DNA of 64,000 bases from Kyrpidia spormannii (GTDB lineage Bacteria > Bacillota > Bacilli > Kyrpidiales > Kyrpidiaceae), in contig NZ_CP024955.1 of assembly GCF_002804065.1 (NCBI RefSeq), forward strand, positions 3,286,001 to 3,350,000. Direction: 5' to 3'. Below are positions 30,511-38,285 of the stretch, piece by piece. Positions within the stretch are counted from its first letter, which is position 1, and every line of letters begins with the position of its first letter. The notes under the pieces were generated by a model. It had not been told where the DNA came from, did not search any database, and was given only the letters and a program-made list of their open reading frames with translations. The position numbers and the translations under genes were made by a program.

Positions 30511-30527
30511 CGGGCAATCATTGCCCG
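30511..30527. promoter_or_regulatory. Palindrome CGGGCAATCATTGCCCG in the aminotransferase leader
   Basis: Perfect eight-base arms around a single C, about 15 bases downstream of the -10 box. Its place fits an operator that would block transcription, or a leader hairpin. No regulator can be named. Confidence 0.4.
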
Positions 30528-30551
30528 CCGAGCTAGGGGGGGCCTAAACAG

Positions 30552-31742
30552 ATGGGTTTGTCGTTGTCGGCGAGGGCCCGGGGAATTGCTCCTTCTCCGA
30601 CGTTGTCCATTGATGCGAAGACCAAGGCGATGGTCAGCCGCGGTGAACAGGTGATCAACCTCAGCGTGGGGGAACCGGATTTTCAGACCCCTCCCGAAGC
30701 CTCTTTGGCGGCGGTGGGGGCGATCGCGGCAGGGTTCACGAAGTACACGGCGGTGGCCGGCATTATGGAGCTGCGCCGGCGGATCATCCAGAAGTTGGAA
30801 CAGGAAAATGGCCTGCGGTATGAGCCGGACGAGATTCTCGTCTCGGTGGGGGCGAAACATTCTTTATTTAACATTATGCTTACCCTGGTGGACCCTGGGG
30901 ACGAGGTGATTATACCTGCTCCCTATTGGGTGACGTATCCCGAGCAAGTCCGACTGGCCGGAGGAGTCCCGGTGATCTTGCCGACTGATGAGTCCACCGG
31001 TTTTAAGGTGACGCCGGACCAATTGAAAGAAGCTTTGGGGCCAAAAACGAAGGCGGTGATCCTCAACAGCCCCAGCAATCCCACCGGAGCCGTGTATCGC
31101 CGGGAGGAACTGGAGGCTTTGGCGGAGGTTCTGCGCCCGGCCGATTGTTACGTGATCAGCGACGAGATTTATGAGAAGCTGATCTACGGCGTGGAGCACG
31201 TGAGTATCGCATCTTTGGACGAACAGATTTTTCGGAAGACCTTGGTGGTCAACGGCTTCTCGAAAGCCTTTTCGATGACCGGGTGGCGGCTCGGTTACAC
31301 CGCCGGGCCGAAAGATGTGATCAAGGCCATGACCAGCCTGCAGAGCCAGAGCACGTCAAATCCCACATCCATCGCGCAAAAGGCGGGGGTGGTGGCCCTG
31401 GACCATTTTGATCCCGATGTGGTGGAGGAATTCCGAGCTCGGCGGGATTATGTGTTGGAGCGGCTCAGGGGGATGCCTTACATCTCCTGCGCGGAGCCGG
31501 AGGGGGCATTCTACTTGTTCCCGAACGTGTCGCGGCTGCTGGGGGGCCGGTATCGGGGTCAGACGATCGATACGTCGGACCGGTTGTGCGAATTGCTGCT
31601 GGAGGAGGCCCGGGTTTCCCTGGTCCCGGGTTCGGGATTCGGAGCGCCGAACAATATTCGGCTCTCTTACGCGGTGTCCCGGGTGGATCTGGAGATCGCC
31701 ATGGAAAGGATGGAGGCGTTCCTCGGGGAAGTGGAGCACTAG
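30552..31742 (+). CDS. Pyridoxal-phosphate aspartate/aromatic aminotransferase
   Basis: Class I fold-type I aminotransferase of 396 residues. It shows INLSVGEPDFQTP, YTAVAGIMELRR, NSPSNPTGAVY, ISDEIYEKLIYG and the PLP-lysine in NGFSKAFSMTGWRLGY; the substrate-carboxylate Arg is in NNIRLSYAVS. The subgroup (AspC/PatA of Bacilli) uses aspartate or aromatic/branched donors; sequence does not fix the substrate. ATG start at 30552 with GGGGGGCC upstream. Own promoter; terminator at 31800-31840. Confidence 0.92.
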   Translation: MGLSLSARARGIAPSPTLSIDAKTKAMVSRGEQVINLSVGEPDFQTPPEASLAAVGAIAAGFTKYTAVAGIMELRRRIIQKLEQENGLRYEPDEILVSVGAKHSLFNIMLTLVDPGDEVIIPAPYWVTYPEQVRLAGGVPVILPTDESTGFKVTPDQLKEALGPKTKAVILNSPSNPTGAVYRREELEALAEVLRPADCYVISDEIYEKLIYGVEHVSIASLDEQIFRKTLVVNGFSKAFSMTGWRLGYTAGPKDVIKAMTSLQSQSTSNPTSIAQKAGVVALDHFDPDVVEEFRARRDYVLERLRGMPYISCAEPEGAFYLFPNVSRLLGGRYRGQTIDTSDRLCELLLEEARVSLVPGSGFGAPNNIRLSYAVSRVDLEIAMERMEAFLGEVEH

Positions 31743-31799
31743 AAAGAGGGGTTCGCCGGGAAAGAACCTTTGGCCCGGCGGAGATAGAACGGAACATGG

Positions 31800-31840
31800 G
31801 GCGCCCCGGAGCGGCACAGCCGTTTGCGGGGCGCCGTTTT
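31800..31840 (+). terminator. Intrinsic terminator of the aminotransferase gene
   Basis: GGCGCCCCG (31800-31808) pairs with CGGGGCGCC (31827-31835), followed by GTTTT. It lies 57 bases after the stop. Confidence 0.8.
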
Positions 31841-32049
31841 AACACTGGTCGGAGCCCCCGATCCGCTCCTCGCCGTCCGCCCATAAGCCGTCTTGCCGAA
31901 GGTGGATCAATCCGGCCTGGTCCAGGGCTTTGCCCTCCATGCCGGGCGAAAAGGCCTTCCCTCCCCGGCGCCGCTGCCGTTGTGCCGTCAAGGGAACCCT
32001 CGACTCCCCGCCGCCCGTCTGTGCCTTCCGGATGATGGGTCTCCTGCAT
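31839..32049 (-). pseudogene. Possible small broken gene (frameshift suspected)
   Basis: On the minus strand an ATG at 32049 is preceded by a perfect GGAGGTG five bases upstream and opens MQETHHPEGTDGRRG. Its frame, however, runs through the terminator and antisense to the aminotransferase gene. In a neighbouring frame a plausible C-terminus (AGLIHLRQDGLWADGEERIG) ends with TAA at 31839, right beside the hairpin where a gene should end. A single-base shift would join the two into about 70 residues. I recognise no family. It may be a real small gene with a frameshift, a sequencing error or chance. Confidence 0.3.
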
Positions 32050-32184
32050 ATTGACACCTCCGCCTTTAGAATCCCCCGGGAAAAGCGGGTGCATGTGCCA
32101 AAGGTTGGGCGGACAGTCCAGCACCCCAGGTCGCCTCCACCCATAGGATGGTGAGAGAAGCTGCGGGAAAGGGAGGTGGCGGTC

Positions 32185-32625
32185 GTGAAAAGTAGTCCTC
32201 GGTCGTCCAGGGTGCCGGCACCGCGCAGTCGGACGCCATCTCCGGCGCGCAAGTCGGGCCAAAGCCCCGGGACGGCGAAAAAATCGCTTAAAGCAGACCC
32301 GCCAGCCACATTGCCCTCCGTACGCCTGTCCCCTCGGTTTATCCAGGATTCGATCAACTCCCTTGGAAACCTGCGGAAGCTCACCAAGCAGGCGCTTCAG
32401 TATGTCCAGCAGGCCGATACGATGATCGAAACCCTGTTTTCCACAGCCAACTCGTTGAATGAATCTGGGATTCTGCAAAAATTGATCCAACACCGGGGGC
32501 GAAATTTGAGTACGGCGGATTTAGCCGCGATTCTCGGGGCACTGCTCAACTCCCCCATTGGAAACCGCTTGTTCGAGCGAATCGGCGGGGACGGTCAAGC
32601 CCCACCCCCGTCGGAGGGCTCGTGA
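32185..32625 (+). CDS. Hypothetical protein with basic Ser/Pro/Ala-rich N-terminus
   Basis: A 146-residue product, family not recognised. Residues 1-50 are low complexity and basic (Lys, Arg, Ser, Pro, Ala), probably disordered. Residues about 55-130 form predicted helices: FIQDSINSLGNLRKLTKQAL, then ADTMIETLFSTANSLN and LAAILGALLNSPIGNRLF. No signal peptide or membrane helix. GTG at 32185 with GGGAGG eight bases upstream; an overlapping GTG nine bases earlier is inside the ribosome binding site. The tail-plus-helix design suggests a spore-coat or DNA-associated protein, but that is a guess. Confidence 0.6.
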   Translation: MKSSPRSSRVPAPRSRTPSPARKSGQSPGTAKKSLKADPPATLPSVRLSPRFIQDSINSLGNLRKLTKQALQYVQQADTMIETLFSTANSLNESGILQKLIQHRGRNLSTADLAAILGALLNSPIGNRLFERIGGDGQAPPPSEGS

Positions 32626-32726
32626 GGAAAGAGAAACCCGGCCCAGGCCCTGGGCCTGGCACCGCCGCCGTGCTGTTCGGGAGACCGCGGCCGGAGATCG
32701 CCGGGGCTGCAAAGGACTTGGATCCA

Positions 32727-32764
32727 TAAAACGAGGGTTGCACCCGTTGGGCGGGGCAACCCTC
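32727..32764 (-). terminator. Intrinsic terminator of the 32774-33208 gene
   Basis: GAGGGTTGC and GCAACCCTC arms (32756-32764 and 32733-32741 on the minus strand) followed by GTTTTAT. Starts 10 bases after the stop. Confidence 0.75.
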
Positions 32765-32773
32765 CTCGCATGA

Positions 32774-33208
32774 TTACGGGACTTTCGGGATATATTTTTT
32801 CATTTCTTTGATGGTCGCGTCATCCACCCGATCGCCTCCGTATTTTTTCGCCAACTCTTCAACGGTCACCGGACGTCCGGTCCGGGTGGCGTCCTGGAAG
32901 GCTTTCGCAAAGGCATTGAGGCGGTCTTCGGACACCGGGATGTGGAACTGCTGGGCAAAACGCCGGGCCATTTCTTTGACGCGTTCGGGGTTCTGCCAGT
33001 CCTCGGGGCGGGCATTCTTCACGTCGTGGAGCATGTTGATCAGCCCGTCTTTGCCGACGCGCTTAATGTTTTCCTTGAGGATGTCAATCCCGTTTTTTGG
33101 GGCAGCCGCCTGCGTTGTCGGACCTGGACCTGGTGCCGGTGCCGGACCACGTCCCGCCGCCGATTTCCCTTGAGTTTTGGAATGGGTGGACTTCTTTCCT
33201 TTGGCCAC
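32774..33208 (-). CDS. Hypothetical protein with Pro/Ala/Gly linker and helical domain
   Basis: A 144-residue product, family not recognised. It begins MAKGKKSTHSKTQGKS, continues with a Pro-Gly-Ala-rich linker to about residue 37, then a compact helical domain with IDILKENIKRVGKDGLINML and PERVKEMARRFAQQFHIPV, ending EEMKKYIPKVP-like. ATG start with AAAGGAGG upstream. It is convergent with the 32185-32625 gene, which has the same layout (basic linker then about 80 helical residues), but the helical parts do not look homologous by eye. Soluble; function unknown. Confidence 0.65.
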   Translation of the reverse strand: MAKGKKSTHSKTQGKSAAGRGPAPAPGPGPTTQAAAPKNGIDILKENIKRVGKDGLINMLHDVKNARPEDWQNPERVKEMARRFAQQFHIPVSEDRLNAFAKAFQDATRTGRPVTVEELAKKYGGDRVDDATIKEMKKYIPKVP

Positions 33209-33409
33209 GATGGTTCCTCCTTTCCGGGGCCACGGTTCATCTTCAATCTATGGGAACGAGAAGCGATTGGACTCGCATAAACGCCCGAGTTTTTGGAGCA
33301 CAAGATCACAAACCACAGCCCGTCCTTGGGAGTCCGTCGTGCCATCCTCGCAGGCGGCATCATACAACGGAAAAGAACTGTGGGACGAGAAGTACAGGGG
33401 GCGAAAAGG

Positions 33410-34108
33410 ATGGACACGTCGATTCCGGAGGTCTTGTTGGCAATGGGGGATTCGATCACCGCAGGAGTGGGAGCCGGGCGTCCTGACCGAAGCTACGTCG
33501 GTCAGTTAACGCGCTGCCTGCACGAGGCCACCGCAAAACCGTGGAGAACCTGGATGCTGGCCCGCCCGGGAATGCGGACCATCGACTTGATGCACCAGAC
33601 CCGCCTGGAACCGCTCCCCCAAGCAAACATCGTGGTGATGACGATCGGAGGGAACGACCTATTGTGGAGGGCGGGGACGGTCATCGTCCGCCCGGACCGC
33701 CTGCCTGCACTCCTGGAGCAATCCCGCCGGAATCTGGCCGTGGCACTGGCGAGGGTGAAAACCCAGACAAGCGGTTGGGTGTTCCTGGGATCGGTGTACA
33801 ACCCGTATCCTGAAAGTCATCTCGCCTCCTGGGCGGTGGCCGAATTCAATGAGCGCGTGATTTTTCCCCAGGCGGGCGGGCGCACAGTGATCGTGCCTCT
33901 GCACCTGTTGTTTGAAGGGCGGCAGCCCGAGTGGATTGAGGGTTATCGCCGGGGCCGGCTCGGAGATCGGCAACGCATCCCGTGGCGTCGCCCGGTGCAC
34001 CCAAACCCTGCGGGCCATCGGGCGATCGCCGGGGCGTTCCTCAAGGCGATGGCTACGTCCGGGGCCATCCAACCGGCGCGGAATCCGGGGCGGCTGCATC
34101 CGGCATGA
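33410..34108 (+). CDS. SGNH/GDSL-family hydrolase
   Basis: A 232-residue esterase-like protein. Block I LLAMGDSITAGVG has the nucleophile Ser15, block III is TIGGNDLLW with the oxyanion Asn, and block V RPVHPNPAGHRAIA has the catalytic Asp/His region. Family members hydrolyse acyl esters of lipids, sugars or thioesters; the substrate cannot be read. No signal peptide is evident in this start. ATG at 33410 follows GGGGG; an upstream in-frame ATG at 33293 would add 39 non-conserved residues. The 3' end overlaps the opposing TOBE-domain frame. Confidence 0.88.
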   Translation: MDTSIPEVLLAMGDSITAGVGAGRPDRSYVGQLTRCLHEATAKPWRTWMLARPGMRTIDLMHQTRLEPLPQANIVVMTIGGNDLLWRAGTVIVRPDRLPALLEQSRRNLAVALARVKTQTSGWVFLGSVYNPYPESHLASWAVAEFNERVIFPQAGGRTVIVPLHLLFEGRQPEWIEGYRRGRLGDRQRIPWRRPVHPNPAGHRAIAGAFLKAMATSGAIQPARNPGRLHPA

Positions 34109-34322
34109 TCCAGGCGTCGTGGATGCGGAGGGAGACGGCCTGCCCGGGGTGGAAACGGGGTTCTCCCAGGTCTATGATGGTAAATGTGCGATTTTGCCGG
34201 GCAATGGTGTAGGTGGAGGTCTGCCCGAGATAGCGAATCGACGTGACGACCGCCGGAGAGCTTTGGGTGCAAGTTGCTAACCAGCCCACCTTCCTCCCAT
34301 GGCAGGACAAGAACATGAACAC
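34053..34322 (-). pseudogene. Orphan TOBE domain, probable remnant of an ABC-transporter ATPase
   Basis: The translation AVVTSIRYLGQTSTYTIAR, then FTIIDLGEPRFHPGQAVSLR and HDAWIMPD, matches the C-terminal TOBE_2 domain of PotA/CysA-type ABC ATPases. No Walker A, signature or Walker B is present, and the gene upstream is an unrelated signalling protein. Thus either a decayed transporter gene or a rare stand-alone TOBE protein. The start is uncertain: an ATG at 34322 lacks a clear ribosome binding site. Its 3' end overlaps the convergent SGNH gene by 56 bases. Confidence 0.5.
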
Positions 34323-34373
34323 CCCGTTGAAGTTCGGTCAAGATCACGTGTAGAAATTCAAAAAAGGGGTAAA

Positions 34374-37301
34374 TCAGGACAGGTCCCTGGGCGCATGAAG
34401 GCATTGCTGCAATAGAGGCACCAGGTCTCCCGGATCCACGGGCCGGCTAAACACATACCCTTGGTATTCATCACAACCGATGGAACGCAGAGCATCGCGC
34501 TGGGCGTCCGTTTCCACTCCTTCCGCCAGAACCCGCAGCCTCAGATGGTGAGCGAGGGTCACAATGGCCGTGACTATAGCCACATCGGCCGAATCGACGG
34601 GCATGTTCCGGATGAATGACCGGTCGATTTTCACTCGGTCCACGGGCAACTGTTTGAGGTAGTTTAAAGAGGAATGGCCGATTCCAAAGTCATCCAGAGC
34701 AATTTGGATCCCCGCGTCCCGAAGTTCACTCAGGATGCGGATGGCCGTCCCCGGATTGCGCATCACTGCACTCTCGGTGAGTTCCAACTCGAGGAATCGC
34801 GGTTCCAGCCGGGTCCTTTGCAGAATCTCCTGGACCATCTCCAGCAGGTCTTTTTGATGAAATTGCACCATCGATAAGTTGACGGCCACTTTCAAATGTT
34901 TAAACCCTTGTTCGTGCCACCTCTTCGTTTGCGCGCATGCCTGCTCGAGCACCCATCGGCCCAAAGGAAGAATCAGGCCTGTTTCTTCCGCCAAAGGGAT
35001 AAAAGTCCCGGGCAGGATCACGCCTTCCTCCGGATCCAGCCAGCGGACCAGAGCTTCTACCCCCGTGATGCGACCGGAGCGAAAATCCACCTGAGGTTGA
35101 TACGCCAAGGTGAACTCGTGCCGCTCTAGAGCCCGGCGAAGGCGATTTTCAAGGTTCAGCCGTTTCGCCGTCGCCGCATTCATCTCCGGGCGGTAGAATT
35201 GGTACGTCTCCCCGCTTTCTTTGGCCTGATACATGGCCGCATCTGCATTCTTGACCAGGATTTCCCCCCCCAGTCCGTCCCGGGGATATACACTGATGCC
35301 TACGCTGGCCGTGACGTACAGTTCGTGGCCGTCCAGCCGGAAAGGCTCCCGGAAAACGCCGGCAATGCGCTCTGCCACCTCCGCCACCTCTCGCTCTTCT
35401 CCCGACCTTCGAACCAGTACAATAAACTCGTCCCCTCCGAGCCTGGCCACCACATCTCCCGGACGCATGATCGCCACCAGACGCCCGGCCGCTTCCTGAA
35501 GCAGCCGATCCCCGACCCCGTGCCCAAGGGTGTCGTTAATAAATTTAAACCGGTCTAGGTCGAGAAAGAGCACGGCCAGATGGCCAGTATCCCCGGCTTC
35601 GTCAATGGCGGATTGCAACAAAGCCTTGAACCGGTTTCGGTTAAAGAGGCCCGTCAGAGGATCGTGATCCGCTTGATAACGAATCTGCTCCTCCATCTGC
35701 CTTCGCTGGGTGATATCTTGAAAAATGCCGACAAACTGAGTGGTATTCCCGGAGTCGTCCTTCACCGCACTGATCGCAATCTCTTCGAGATAGAAACGGC
35801 CATCCTTACGCCGATTCCAAATCTCCCCCCGCCAAAAACCGCTTTCTGTCAAGCTCTTCCACATCTTTTCATAAAATGCGCGGTCGTGGCGGCCCGAACT
35901 GAAGACATGGGGGGTCTGTCCAATCAACTCGGGCAAGGTGTATCCGGTGATTTCCGAAGCTCTGGGATTCACCGAAACAATTCGCCCGGTGGGATCGGTG
36001 ATCACCACCCCCTGGGAAATGCTTTCCAGTACCCGGGAGGCCAGTCGATCCCGTTCTTCCGACATCCTCTTGGCAGAGATGTCGCGAAAAACAAGGACCA
36101 CCCCCTGTATCCGTCCGTGATCATCCCGAATCGGGGCGGCACTGTCGTCGATAGGTACAGGGCTTCCATATCTCGGGATGAGCAAGGTGTGGTTGGCCAG
36201 CCCGATCTGCACCCCTTCTTGGAGAACCTTTGTGACGGGAACTTCCACCGGCAGGCGGGTCTGTTCGTTCAAAATGTCAAACACCTCGTGAATCGGACGT
36301 CCGACGGCCTCGGCAGAAGACCAGCCCGTGAGGGACTCCGCCACTGCGTTCATAAATTTGACCCGGCCCCCTTCGTCTGTGGCAATGACGGCATCCCCGA
36401 TACTTTTTAGCGTGGTGAAAAGCCACTCCCGACTCTCGAAGAGCTCAGATTGAGAGCGTTGCAATTGACGAAACGGGGCATGAACGTTCTGGATAAAAAT
36501 CGCCCGATAAAAAAAACCGTAACCCAGCACTTTGTAGATATGCCCGAGCAGGTTGTAAATATCTGTCACCTGAACGTAGCGGGTAAAAAAAAGCTCGCCC
36601 AGGGCCACGGCGACCAGCCCCACCATCATTCCTCCGCGGTCGATTGGATCCAGCTTTCCGGGGAGGCGAGCAATGGCGGCCATCGTGGCGATGTGCACCA
36701 CCACAACTCCATATTCGAGGCCTATTTTCAACGGGGTCAAACCTTGTCCCGGTATGTATAAAGCAGGCAATTGATCCAGGCGAGTTGTAATTGCCCATGC
36801 AATCAGAAAAACAGAGAGAATTGCGCCCGTCGCCAATCCCCGTCTCACCCAGCGCCGGTACGGCCGCCCGGGCAACAAAGTGGCGATTAGAATCCCCACC
36901 GCTTCGATCAGGCGGGCCGCCATCCAGTAAGCAGTGGCCACCGGAGCGGCGCTCGGGCCGATGAAGTCGGGCATACCTTGATAGGTCAGCGTGTGCAGGA
37001 CGTCCAACAGCCCAACGGCCAAGAATACGGAACCGAGAAATGCCATACTGCCGATACCATTCTCTCCCACACCGTGCCATCCTACGGAAAAAATCATCCA
37101 ACTGATGGCGATTGATGATAGCTCAAGAAGAAAGTGCACGGAAATATACGGAAGCTTGTCAGGAAGATGGAAGGTGTCCGGGCAATGCCACATCGCGAAA
37201 AAGCCCAGAAGCATACTGCCCACCACCGCGATCAGAAGGGGTCTCGACAGCGGTTCAAGGGCGCTGCTCGCACCCCCTGTTGGTTCACCGTCGATCCTCA
37301 T
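34374..37301 (-). CDS. Membrane MASE3-PAS-PAS-GGDEF-EAL cyclic-di-GMP enzyme
   Basis: A 975-residue signalling protein. Residues about 20-275 contain seven or eight transmembrane helices of MASE3 type. Two PAS domains follow (about 295-410 and 425-545), then GGDEF (about 550-710) and EAL (about 725-970). The GGDEF active site RLGGDEF is intact and an inhibitory-site RPGD lies five residues before it. EAL motifs are intact: EALVRW, ELTESAVM, DDFGIGHSSLNYLK, LAEGVET. It could therefore both make and degrade c-di-GMP in response to a membrane or PAS-sensed signal. Ligand unknown. It is the only c-di-GMP gene in the window. Confidence 0.93.
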   Translation of the reverse strand: MRIDGEPTGGASSALEPLSRPLLIAVVGSMLLGFFAMWHCPDTFHLPDKLPYISVHFLLELSSIAISWMIFSVGWHGVGENGIGSMAFLGSVFLAVGLLDVLHTLTYQGMPDFIGPSAAPVATAYWMAARLIEAVGILIATLLPGRPYRRWVRRGLATGAILSVFLIAWAITTRLDQLPALYIPGQGLTPLKIGLEYGVVVVHIATMAAIARLPGKLDPIDRGGMMVGLVAVALGELFFTRYVQVTDIYNLLGHIYKVLGYGFFYRAIFIQNVHAPFRQLQRSQSELFESREWLFTTLKSIGDAVIATDEGGRVKFMNAVAESLTGWSSAEAVGRPIHEVFDILNEQTRLPVEVPVTKVLQEGVQIGLANHTLLIPRYGSPVPIDDSAAPIRDDHGRIQGVVLVFRDISAKRMSEERDRLASRVLESISQGVVITDPTGRIVSVNPRASEITGYTLPELIGQTPHVFSSGRHDRAFYEKMWKSLTESGFWRGEIWNRRKDGRFYLEEIAISAVKDDSGNTTQFVGIFQDITQRRQMEEQIRYQADHDPLTGLFNRNRFKALLQSAIDEAGDTGHLAVLFLDLDRFKFINDTLGHGVGDRLLQEAAGRLVAIMRPGDVVARLGGDEFIVLVRRSGEEREVAEVAERIAGVFREPFRLDGHELYVTASVGISVYPRDGLGGEILVKNADAAMYQAKESGETYQFYRPEMNAATAKRLNLENRLRRALERHEFTLAYQPQVDFRSGRITGVEALVRWLDPEEGVILPGTFIPLAEETGLILPLGRWVLEQACAQTKRWHEQGFKHLKVAVNLSMVQFHQKDLLEMVQEILQRTRLEPRFLELELTESAVMRNPGTAIRILSELRDAGIQIALDDFGIGHSSLNYLKQLPVDRVKIDRSFIRNMPVDSADVAIVTAIVTLAHHLRLRVLAEGVETDAQRDALRSIGCDEYQGYVFSRPVDPGDLVPLLQQCLHAPRDLS

Positions 37302-37429
37302 CTCCTCGCCACCCCCGTCTCTACCGTGGCATTGGCTCCTGTATATGTAGTTTTCATATCATTGCGTCCGAATCCCTGTTGTCGAATCGTGTCGAAGCTG
37401 TGAACGTTTTTAAAGCCAAAGGCTGCTGA

Positions 37430-37918
37430 TCATCGGTGATAAGTGCCACCCCGAAGGATTTGGAAGGCCCTGTAGAGCTGCTCCAGGACGATCACCCGGG
37501 CCATTTGGTGGGGAAAGGTGAGGGGAGATAAAGACCAGAGGGCGTCTGCCCGCCGGGTGACCCGGAAGTGGAGGCCCAGAGTCCCTCCGACGACAAAGAC
37601 ATATCGAGCAGCCCCGCGGCTCATCCAGCCCTGCCATTGTTCCGCAAATTGTTCGGACGTCCAACGTCGGCCGTCCAAAGTCAACGCGGTCACCCAATCC
37701 CGATCCTTGATTCGCCCGAGAAGCGCCTCCCCCTCCGCGGCCAACACCCCATCGCGTTCGCCTGGACTGGGGGTTTTGGGCACGGGCTGGTCGGGCACTT
37801 CGTCGAGATAGACATCCGCATAAAAGGAAAGGCGCTTCAGGTAAGCCTGAGCGGCTTCCGCCCAGTATCGCTCTTTGAGTTTACCAACGGCGAGGATGTG
37901 GATCTGGATCGATGACAC
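37430..37918 (-). CDS. rlmH: 23S rRNA pseudouridine-1915 N3-methyltransferase RlmH
   Basis: SPOUT-class enzyme that methylates pseudouridine 1915 in helix 69 of 23S rRNA. The 162 residues show IHILAVGKLKERYW at the start, VFVVGGTLGLHFRV (SAM knot), LSLSPLTFPHQMARVIVLEQ and RAFQILRGGTYHR at the end, all hallmarks. The GTG at 37918 fits the family start but its AGGGG signal is very close; upstream in-frame starts exist. The 5' end overlaps the upstream YyzF-like gene by 38 bases, so coupled translation is likely. Confidence 0.94.
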   Translation of the reverse strand: MSSIQIHILAVGKLKERYWAEAAQAYLKRLSFYADVYLDEVPDQPVPKTPSPGERDGVLAAEGEALLGRIKDRDWVTALTLDGRRWTSEQFAEQWQGWMSRGAARYVFVVGGTLGLHFRVTRRADALWSLSPLTFPHQMARVIVLEQLYRAFQILRGGTYHR

Positions 37919-38147
37919 CCCCTGGCGTAAGCAGATAATCGGCCGCATCCCCACACCGCACACAGAGTGGCTTGGGGTTCGGAGTCAAGGAAATCGGTTC
38001 GAGGTTCGGCACATAACCGGTTTCCTCCAGGTATTCGTCGAGGACGTAATCCACGCATTCCCCACAAGCTGCCCAAGGGCGGGAGCCCGGGTCCTCCGTC
38101 GGCCCCGGAGAAACCCGGAGTCCGTCAGAATGGGACCGTCGGTTCAT
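37881..38147 (-). CDS. YyzF-like small zinc-ribbon protein (CxxH/CxxC family variant)
   Basis: An 88-residue product. The core has CGECVDYVLDEYLEETGYVP, a spacer, then CVRCGDAADYLL, as in the BA_5709 CxxH/CxxC family (YyzF) always found between htrA and rlmH in Bacilli. Here the first pair is CxxC rather than CxxH, a possible four-cysteine site. The N-terminal 33 residues are an extra charged extension. ATG at 38147 with AGGTG upstream. Overlaps rlmH by 38 bases. Function unknown. Confidence 0.75.
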   Translation of the reverse strand: MNRRSHSDGLRVSPGPTEDPGSRPWAACGECVDYVLDEYLEETGYVPNLEPISLTPNPKPLCVRCGDAADYLLTPGGVIDPDPHPRRW

Positions 38148-38230
38148 CGCTCCATCACCTACCAAGATTGTCGATTTGACCTCCCGGGATCAATGAAACC
38201 CGGGAAAGAAGACGGGTTGAAAATGGTGAA

Positions 38231-38250
38231 GGCCGGCACGAGCCGGCCTC
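38231..38250 (-). terminator. Terminator-like hairpin after htrA
   Basis: AGGCCGGC and GCCGGCCT form a perfect eight-base stem with an ACGA/TCGT loop, 36 bases after the htrA stop. The T-run is poor, so termination strength is uncertain. Confidence 0.5.
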
Positions 38251-38285
38251 TGTATACCAGGATGCAGACGATCACACTCCGCCTT

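Larger units (their letters stand above)
31743..32184. other. 442-base stretch between the aminotransferase and the next plus-strand gene
   Basis: It holds the aminotransferase terminator and a doubtful minus-strand reading (31839-32049). The remainder upstream of 32185 shows no recognisable feature beyond the Shine-Dalgarno of the next gene at about 32171-32176. Confidence 0.6.

Noticed and set aside
31465-32493. 342-codon minus-strand frame over the aminotransferase 3' end
   Set aside because: Mostly antisense to a certain gene and low complexity; only its short 5' part is discussed as a possible broken gene.
38183-38204. CCCGGG repeat after yyzF as a Noc-binding site
   Set aside because: Only the CCCGGGAAA half matches the Noc box; the other half differs and it is GC-rich background.
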